Made by a program: the position numbers and the translations under genes
In this document: in pieces, positions 7,001 through 10,967 of the stretch
How positions within the stretch are numbered: position 1 is the stretch's first letter
How the letters are laid out: each line of letters starts with the position of its first letter
NCBI GenBank assembly: GCA_016296565.1
Contig: JAEDJB010000046.1
Coordinates: 1 to 12,811 of the forward strand
DNA: 12,811 nt
Source: Oscillospiraceae bacterium
Lineage (GTDB): Bacteria; Bacillota; Clostridia; Oscillospirales; Oscillospiraceae
Direction: 5' to 3'
Notes under the pieces: model-generated
What the model was told of the DNA's origin: nothing
What the model saw: only the letters and a program-made list of their open reading frames with translations
Database searches by the model: none

Positions 7001-7462
7001 TTCCAGGTCGCACACCTGGCCCACGGAAAGGGTGCGGCAAGCTGCCCGGAACCGGTCCGGGGGCAGGGTGCGCTGCATGAGGCCCTCCGCCGTGGCCGCC
7101 AGCACCGGGCAGGCTCCCTTGTCCAGGGCAGCAAAAACCGCCAGCCGCTGGTGCTCCCACTGGCGGGAGGCAGCGCCCGGATGAAACTGAAAATCCCGGG
7201 CCGGGAGCAGGGGGACCTCAGCGCCGGTGAAGGCGGCCAGGTCCAGGGCTGCCCGCCGGGCCTCCCCCTCGTCGGCGCAGACCACCACCAGGGGACGGCC
7301 GGTGTCCTTGTGCAGGGCGGCGGCCAGATGGGCCCGGTGGACCGCGGCCAGGCCGGAGAGGGCCAGGGGGCTTTTGCCCTGGTTCAGGGCGGCCAGCAGC
7401 CGGGGGTAGTCCCCCAGCCGGGTGAGAAAGCCGGTGAGGGCGGAGGTAGCGTTGTTGGGCAT
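4091..7462 (-). CDS. mfd: Transcription-repair coupling factor Mfd
   Basis: Mfd is an ATP-driven DNA translocase that removes RNA polymerase stalled at lesions and recruits UvrA for nucleotide excision repair. This copy has 1123 residues, slightly short of the usual 1150-1180. Residues 1 to about 440 form the UvrB-like N-terminal module. About 455-535 is the RNA polymerase interaction (CarD/TRCF-like) domain, with GDLVVHEHHGIGRFVG. The helicase core follows: Walker A GDVGYGKTE with Lys617, DEEQ at 712-715, the SATPIPRT motif, TTIIETGIDLPN and the QLHQLRGRVGRS motif near 882. Next comes the relay region, with RDLEIRGAGNLLG. The C-terminal TRCF domain spans about 985-1090. All key motifs are intact. 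The start is ATG 7462, with GGAG 8 bases upstream. It lies 69 bases after pth with a stem-loop between and no room for a separate promoter, so it is probably transcribed from prs-pth. Confidence 0.98.
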   Translation of the reverse strand: MPNNATSALTGFLTRLGDYPRLLAALNQGKSPLALSGLAAVHRAHLAAALHKDTGRPLVVVCADEGEARRAALDLAAFTGAEVPLLPARDFQFHPGAASRQWEHQRLAVFAALDKGACPVLAATAEGLMQRTLPPDRFRAACRTLSVGQVCDLESLTDFLVSAGYSRCDQVEGAGQFSLRGGILDVFSPGLDLPVRMEFWGDEIDSMGLFDPVTQRRTAQRETCTLLPAGEVIGAETDPPDLSLPAVYDTLATAADYLPQNALVALFDTPRAADRAKHYLWQLGEDVTALLEQGLLSGPKADFAKPLDQLCGELAPRTLLYLDSFATGNPPIPPAFLLSLTVRQLTGYGVRFETLTEDLEHYRREDFSVVVLASTQRKADALQGMLREKKIYAAVDTLLHDLPEPGRITIAVGGLSAGFDCPEGRFAVLCEGEAPPPRKRPRRKSDPNRRRLESFTDLSPGDLVVHEHHGIGRFVGMVKMSVDGADRDYIKLQFAGADVLYVPALQLDLVSKYIGSGDDPDRRRLSKLGGGEWEKSKTKAKKAAKDMAKGLIQLYAQRQRLAGHAFAPDSPWQRDFEALFPYPETEDQLRAAAEIKGDMEKPVPMDRLLCGDVGYGKTEVAFRAIMKCVLEGKQAAMLVPTTVLAQQHYMTALKRFSQFPVDIEMISRFRTPGQTREILRKTAQGEVDLLIGTHKLLGKDIQFKDLGLLVVDEEQRFGVGHKEKLKKLAKQVDVLTLSATPIPRTLNMALSGLRDMSTLEEPPTNRQPVQTYVLEHDWGVLADAMRRELERGGQVYYLHNRTETIDKTAAKIRSLLGEEVRVATAHGKMDQEQLGDIMSRMTDGDLDILVCTTIIETGIDLPNVNTLIIEDAERLGLSQLHQLRGRVGRSARRASAYLTYRRNKVLTEDQSKRLSAIREYAAFGSGFKIAMRDLEIRGAGNLLGPEQSGFLMSVGYDLYLRLLEEAVLEEQGKPVPKPQECLVDLAVSAAIPEKYIPAPEQRMDLYRRIARIQDQEEADDITDELIDRYGDPPQGVTNLIAIALLRARAARLGISEIAQKETLRFSLPKPDFQKVAAVCGLEKYRRRLLFSAGDKPHLALRLKKGDDVIKLAGMVLEDYGAAE

Positions 7463-7495
7463 AGGGGGGACTCCTTTCTAGGGGAACAAATAACG

Positions 7496-7524
7496 CCCTG
7501 GCTCCCCCAGAGGGGGAGCCAGGG
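7496..7524 (-). other. Strong stem-loop between pth and mfd
   Basis: A perfect 13-bp stem (CCCTGGCTCCCCC with its complement) closes a three-base loop. On the minus strand it is followed by GCGTTATTTGTT, an imperfect T-run, so it could be a partial terminator or attenuator between pth and mfd, or a processing or stability element. It ends 34 bases before the mfd start codon. Confidence 0.7.
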
Positions 7525-7531
7525 AGGGGCC

Positions 7532-8125
7532 TTATCCGTTAAACCTGGCCATGGCCTGGTCCACGCCCTTGTCCAGCAGGAGGGTCACGGCGTCGGCGGC
7601 CCGGGTGATGGCCTCTTCCATGGCCTTCCGGTCCTGGCCGGTGAAGGGACTCAGGACCCAGTCGGCCATGTCGCTGTCAGGGTGGGGCTTGCCGCCCACC
7701 CCCACCTTCACCCGGGGAAACTGGTCCGACCCCAGGTGGGCGATGATGTTCTTTAAGCCGTTGTGCCCCCCGGCGGAGCCGCTGCGGCGCACCCGCAGCT
7801 TGCCCTGGGGCAGGGCCACGTCGTCGGAGATCACCAGCACCCGCTCCGGGGGGATTTTGTAGAACCGGGCGGCCTGGCCCACGGCCTCCCCGGAGAGGTT
7901 CATGTAGGTGGTGGGCTTCATGAGCAGCACGGATTTGCCGCCGATCACCGCGGTGTTGGTAAGGGCCTTGAACTTCAGCCGCTGGACGGGGATGCTCTCC
8001 CGCTCGGCCAGCTCGTCGATCACCAGAAAACCCATGTTGTGGCGGGTCCACTCATACTTGGGGCCGGGGTTGCCCAGGCCCACCACCAGCCACTCCACCG
8101 GCCCGGGTCGCTTGGAGAAAAACAT
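7532..8125 (-). CDS. pth: Peptidyl-tRNA hydrolase
   Basis: Pth cleaves the ester bond of peptidyl-tRNA that has dropped off ribosomes, recycling tRNA in the cytoplasm. The protein has 197 residues, normal for the bacterial Pth family. It shows LVVGLGNPGPKYEWTRHNMG near the N-terminus, with Asn19 and the catalytic His29; KPTTYMNLSG with Asn76; DDVALPQGKLR with Asp101, the residue that polarises the catalytic His; and SAGGHNGLKNI with His121 and Asn122. All residues expected for activity are present. The start is ATG 8125, with GGAGG 7 bases upstream. It follows prs by 89 bases and precedes mfd by 69, an order known from other Firmicutes. I find no promoter in the short gap to prs, so read-through past the hairpin at 8161-8187 is the likely mode of expression. 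Confidence 0.97.
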   Translation of the reverse strand: MFFSKRPGPVEWLVVGLGNPGPKYEWTRHNMGFLVIDELAERESIPVQRLKFKALTNTAVIGGKSVLLMKPTTYMNLSGEAVGQAARFYKIPPERVLVISDDVALPQGKLRVRRSGSAGGHNGLKNIIAHLGSDQFPRVKVGVGGKPHPDSDMADWVLSPFTGQDRKAMEEAITRAADAVTLLLDKGVDQAMARFNG

Positions 8126-8160
8126 AGAAAAACCTCCGGAACACAGGATAAAAACACAAG

Positions 8161-8187
8161 AGAAGGCGGAGCGCTGCTCCGCCTTCT
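8161..8187 (-). terminator. Stem-loop, probably a partial terminator, between prs and pth
   Basis: AGAAGGCGGAGC (8161-8172) pairs perfectly with GCTCCGCCTTCT (8176-8187) around three bases. On the minus strand it is followed by CTTGTGTTTTTATCC, an interrupted T-run. It lies 27 bases after the prs stop. The T-run is not ideal and pth has no evident promoter of its own, so incomplete termination seems more likely than a full stop. Confidence 0.68.
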
Positions 8188-8214
8188 TTTCTGAATAAAG
8201 GTTGCGGGAATAAA

Positions 8215-9174
8215 TTACACAAACAGGCGGGACACGGAGTCATCGTGATAGATGGAGCCGATGGCCTCAGCCAGCATGGGGGCGGCGGAGAGATACTTGA
8301 TCTTATCACATTTCTCGCCCTCTTTGGGAGGAATGGTGTCGAGGAAGAGAACTTCCTTCAGGACGCTGTCCTGGATGCGCTTGATGGCGGGGCCGGACAG
8401 AACGCCGTGGGAGGCGCAGGCATAGACCTCGGTAGCGCCGCCGATTTCCACCAGGGCGTTGGCAGCGCCGCACAGGGAGCCGGCGGTGTCCACCATGTCG
8501 TCCAGGAGGATGACCCGCTTGCCGCGCACCTCGCCGATGATGTTCATGACCTCGGAGGAGTTGGCCTTCTGGCGGCGCTTGTCCACGATGGCCATGGTCA
8601 TGCCCAGCTTCTGGGCGAAGGCTCTGGCCCGGGCCACGGAGCCCACGTCAGGGGAGACCACCATGGTGTTATCGGTGTCGTCGCCGAAGCGGGACTTGAA
8701 GTAGTCCACGAAGAGGGGGCTGCCCAGCAGGTTGTCTACGGGGATGTCGAAGAAGCCCTGGATCTGTGCGGCGTGCAGGTCCATGGTCAGCACCCGGTCC
8801 GCGCCGGCGGAGGTGAGCATGTTGGCCACCAGCTTGGCGGAGATGGGGTCACGGGGTTTGGCTTTCCGGTCCTGCCGGGCGTAGCCAAAGTAGGGGATCA
8901 CGGCGGTGATGCGGCCGGCGGACGCCCGCTTGAAGGCGTCGATCATCACCAGCAGTTCCATGAGGTTGTCGTTCACAGGAGAACAGGTGGACTGGATGAC
9001 GAACACGTCAGAGCCGCGGACGGTTTCGTAGATGGAGACGAAGCACTCTCCGTCGGAGAAGTTGCCGCACTCCAGGTTGCCCAGCGGCAGACGGAGCTCC
9101 TTGCAGATGGCCTCCGCCAGTTGCCGGTTGGAGTTACCGGCGAAAATCTTCAGGTCCTTGCCATGTGAGATCAT
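8215..9174 (-). CDS. prs: Ribose-phosphate pyrophosphokinase (PRPP synthase, class I)
   Basis: Prs makes 5-phosphoribosyl 1-pyrophosphate from ribose 5-phosphate and ATP, the precursor for purines, pyrimidines, histidine, tryptophan and NAD. The 319-residue length is typical of class I enzymes. Visible landmarks are the ATP-binding loop YFGYARQDRKAKPRDPIS (about 95-112), His134 in MDLHAAQIQGFF, the catalytic flexible loop start VDKRRQKA near 198-204, and the PRPP-binding motif LLDDMVDTAGS (223-233). The start is ATG 9174, with GAGAGGG 8 bases upstream. It is the first gene of the minus-strand prs-pth-mfd cluster, with a promoter at 9254-9281. In Bacillus subtilis ctc and fin interrupt this cluster; here they are absent. 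No purine-repressor box is recognisable by eye. Confidence 0.98.
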   Translation of the reverse strand: MISHGKDLKIFAGNSNRQLAEAICKELRLPLGNLECGNFSDGECFVSIYETVRGSDVFVIQSTCSPVNDNLMELLVMIDAFKRASAGRITAVIPYFGYARQDRKAKPRDPISAKLVANMLTSAGADRVLTMDLHAAQIQGFFDIPVDNLLGSPLFVDYFKSRFGDDTDNTMVVSPDVGSVARARAFAQKLGMTMAIVDKRRQKANSSEVMNIIGEVRGKRVILLDDMVDTAGSLCGAANALVEIGGATEVYACASHGVLSGPAIKRIQDSVLKEVLFLDTIPPKEGEKCDKIKYLSAAPMLAEAIGSIYHDDSVSRLFV

Positions 9175-9214
9175 CGTAACATCCCTCTCGATTCATATGT
9201 ATTTTTTCACTTCA

Positions 9215-9237
9215 GCCCCGCAGGAGAACAACGGGGC
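9215..9237 (-). other. Stem-loop in the prs leader
   Basis: GCCCCG (9215-9220) pairs with CGGGGC (9232-9237) around an 11-base loop, within the roughly 73-base leader between the predicted start of transcription and ATG 9174. No T-run follows directly on the minus strand, so it is not a simple terminator. It may protect the 5' end; regulation is speculative. Confidence 0.55.
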
Positions 9238-9253
9238 GCACTTCCACGATTTC

Positions 9254-9281
9254 ATTATAACAAACTTCACCGGGTTTTGCA
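9254..9281 (-). promoter_or_regulatory. prs: Promoter of the prs-pth-mfd cluster
   Basis: On the minus strand a perfect TATAAT (9254-9259) is preceded by TGT, making an extended -10 box. The -35 box is weak (TGCAAA, 9276-9281, 16-base spacer). Transcription should start near 9247. Confidence 0.72.
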
Positions 9282-9317
9282 TTAACTTTTCATAGAATTT
9301 TACAGAAAAAAACCAAC

Positions 9318-9374
9318 GGGATTTCTCCCTTCCTGCCAAAGTTCCGGGCTGGAAGGAAAAGCACGAAAAATCCC
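9318..9374. promoter_or_regulatory. Extended dyad between two divergent promoters
   Basis: Nested inverted repeats cover this stretch. The outer pair is GGGATTT (9318-9324) with AAATCCC (9368-9374). The inner pair is CCTTCC-T-GCC (9328-9337) with GGC-T-GGAAGG (9347-9356), with one T-T mismatch. It lies in the middle of the gap between the prs promoter and the -35 box of the foldase promoter, where a shared operator could sit. It could equally be a chance dyad or a folding element in a transcript. No known operator is recognised. Confidence 0.45.
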
Positions 9375-9384
9375 TGAAAACCGG

Positions 9385-9413
9385 TTGTCAGTGAAAAAAA
9401 GACATGCTATTAT
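9385..9413 (+). promoter_or_regulatory. Sigma-A type promoter of the parvulin lipoprotein gene
   Basis: TTGTCA (9385-9390), a 17-base spacer and TATTAT (9408-9413) preceded by TGC give a -35 box plus an extended -10 box. An overlapping TATAAT (9411-9416) would need a 20-base spacer. The leader to ATG 9499 is about 80 bases. Confidence 0.82.
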
Positions 9414-9424
9414 AATAAAATTAT

Positions 9425-9471
9425 GGGTTACTAACCCTGCTGCGCCCTTCTTCCCGGAGACAGGAGCGCAG
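9425..9471 (+). other. Two small stem-loops in the foldase leader
   Basis: GGGTT (9425-9429) pairs with AACCC (9433-9437). Directly after, CTGCGC (9440-9445) pairs with GCGCAG (9466-9471), with a short inner CCT/AGG pairing. Both are between the predicted transcript start near 9420 and the ribosome binding site. No known riboswitch is recognised. Confidence 0.5.
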
Positions 9472-9498
9472 GATTAACCAATCAAAGGAGAATGATTC

Positions 9499-10782
9499 AT
9501 GAAGAAACGCATGCGCAGAGTCCTGGGTGCTGCCTTGTCTCTGGTGATGGCCATCGGCCTGCTCAGCGGCTGCAGCAGCAGCTATGACCCGGTGAAAGAG
9601 GTCATGGGCTACAGCCGGTCCACCGTTATGTTCACCGTCAATGGCAACGACGTGACCGCCGGCCAGTTCTTCTTCTGGATGGCTCAGAACGCGGACACGG
9701 TGGCTTCCTACTCCCAGATGAGCGGCGCCACGGAGATCGACTGGACCACCCCCATGGGCGACGATATGACCATGGACGACTATGTGAAGGACCAGTCCAA
9801 GGCGGCGGCGGTGTTCTATAACGTCATCGAGGCCAACGCCAAGGACAAGGGCTACACCATGACCGAGGAGGATAAGGCGGACTATGAGGAGCAGGTGGCC
9901 CAGGCCCAGGAGCAGATGGGCGGGGCGGAAGCCTATGAGCTCTTCCTGAAGAAAAACTGCCTTACCGAGGAGGACATGGAGGAGCTGAGCTCCGTGGGTG
10001 TCCTGTACGGCCACATGCTGGAGGGCATGTTCCGGGAGGGCGGCGAGTACGCCCCCACCGAGGAGGAGCTGGACCAGTACATCCAGGATGAGGACCTGAT
10101 GTACGCCAAGCACATCCTGTTCATGACCATGGACTCCACCACCGGCGCTGCCCTGTCCGATGAGGAGGTCGCAGAGAAGAAGGCCGCCGCTGAGGCGGAC
10201 CTGGCAGCCCTCCAGGCCATTACCGACCCGGTGGAGCTGGCAGAGACCTTCGACGAGCTCATGAACGAGCACAGCGAGGACTCCGGCCTGGCGGACAACC
10301 CCGACGGCTACCTGTTCACCTCCGGCGACATGGTGGAGGAGTTTGAAAACGCCACCAAGGAGCTGGAGCCCGGCCAGATCAGCGGCATCGTGGAGACCAC
10401 CTACGGCTACCACATCATTCTGCGCCTGGACCCCAAGAACGCTCCCACCCTGAACGCCCAGTGGGGCGAGGACCAGATGGGCGCTCTGGTGGACCAGTGG
10501 ACCAACGAGGCCGAGGTGGTGACCACCGAGGAGTTTGACGCCCTGACTACCGCCGACTTCTACGAGAAGCTCACCGCTTATCGGGAGACCCTGGACCCCA
10601 CCGAGGAGGACACCACCGACGTGACCACCGAGGAGCCCGCCACCGGTGAGGACGCAGCCACTGGTGAAGACACCACCACCGGCGAAGATGTGACCACTGG
10701 CGAGGATGCGGCCACCGGCCAGGATCAGAGCACTTCCGCAGAGGACGGCGCTGAGACCGCTGACGGCGAAACCACGGAATAA
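9499..10782 (+). CDS. PrsA/SurA-like parvulin peptidyl-prolyl isomerase lipoprotein
   Basis: This 427-residue protein is predicted to act outside the membrane as a foldase for exported proteins. Residues 1-24 form a lipoprotein signal with lipobox LSGC, and Cys25 would carry the lipid. Residues 30-200 are a mostly helical chaperone-like region, starting with a SurA-like VNGNDVTAGQFFFW motif. Residues 203-311 are the parvulin (PpiC) rotamase domain, with AKHILF (His205), GDMVEEFENA and TTYGYHIILRLD (His305). After a helical stretch the C-terminus (about 368-427) is low-complexity and acidic, including five tandem hexapeptides at 380-409. The start is ATG 9499, with AAAGGAG 8 bases upstream. 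The gene has its own promoter and terminator, so it is monocistronic and divergent from prs. In Firmicutes, PrsA is needed for secretion; the exact clients here are unknown. I leave the gene symbol empty because prsA also means PRPP synthase. Confidence 0.92.
   Translation: MKKRMRRVLGAALSLVMAIGLLSGCSSSYDPVKEVMGYSRSTVMFTVNGNDVTAGQFFFWMAQNADTVASYSQMSGATEIDWTTPMGDDMTMDDYVKDQSKAAAVFYNVIEANAKDKGYTMTEEDKADYEEQVAQAQEQMGGAEAYELFLKKNCLTEEDMEELSSVGVLYGHMLEGMFREGGEYAPTEEELDQYIQDEDLMYAKHILFMTMDSTTGAALSDEEVAEKKAAAEADLAALQAITDPVELAETFDELMNEHSEDSGLADNPDGYLFTSGDMVEEFENATKELEPGQISGIVETTYGYHIILRLDPKNAPTLNAQWGEDQMGALVDQWTNEAEVVTTEEFDALTTADFYEKLTAYRETLDPTEEDTTDVTTEEPATGEDAATGEDTTTGEDVTTGEDAATGQDQSTSAEDGAETADGETTE
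10636..10725 (+). repeat. Five tandem 18-base repeats coding for xxTGED units
   Basis: Inside the foldase gene, five in-frame 18-base units code for PATGED, AATGED, TTTGED, VTTGED and AATGQD (residues 380-409). The codons differ between units (for example GGT or GGC, GAC or GAT), so the repeats are not recent exact copies. They form a Thr/Ala-rich acidic tail. Confidence 0.9.
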
Positions 10783-10812
10783 AACAAAGCAGGAGAGGAA
10801 TCCTTTGGCTTT

Positions 10813-10854
10813 CCCCCGCTCCCCAGGCTGCGCCTGCCGGAGCGGGGGATTTTT
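10813..10854 (+). terminator. Rho-independent terminator of the foldase gene
   Basis: CCCCCGCTCC (10813-10822) pairs perfectly with GGAGCGGGGG (10839-10848), with an additional inner CAGGC/GCCTG stem, followed by ATTTTT. It lies 31 bases after the stop codon and separates the foldase from the cation ATPase gene. Confidence 0.92.
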
Positions 10855-10967
10855 GAACTCTGGAAAAATTTTCCTCCCATCTCACAAACCGACACAATCG
10901 AAGCCCCCTTTCCGGTATCCTGAAAGCAGACAAACCAAGGACAACCAGTCTGGAAAGAGGGAAGACC

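Larger units (their letters stand above)
9175..9498. other. Divergent intergenic region between prs and the foldase gene
   Basis: These 324 bases have no gene. They are much richer in A+T than the flanking genes and contain the prs leader and promoter, the central dyad, and the foldase promoter and leader, each listed separately. A possible three-codon frame overlaps the prs start (9182-9171) but has no separate ribosome binding site. Confidence 0.8.

Noticed and set aside
8245..9168. Plus-strand frame of 307 codons opposite prs
   Set aside because: No domain, no ribosome binding site, and fully covered by the prs gene, whose motifs are intact.
9171..9182. Three-codon frame (ATG TTA CGA TGA) overlapping the prs start
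   Set aside because: It could suggest translational coupling, but the only Shine-Dalgarno sequence touches its ATG directly and is spaced correctly for prs instead.
9421..10413. Minus-strand frame of 330 codons opposite the foldase gene
   Set aside because: It is antisense to a gene with signal peptide and parvulin motifs, and its composition is that of a shadow frame.
10636..10725. Tandem repeats considered as a CRISPR-like array
   Set aside because: The units are 18 bases, adjacent, in frame and without spacers; they simply encode the repeat tail of the foldase.
10889..10921. Possible promoter for the cation ATPase (CCGACA with TATCCT)
   Set aside because: The spacer would be 21 bases and the boxes are poor, so I could not support it.
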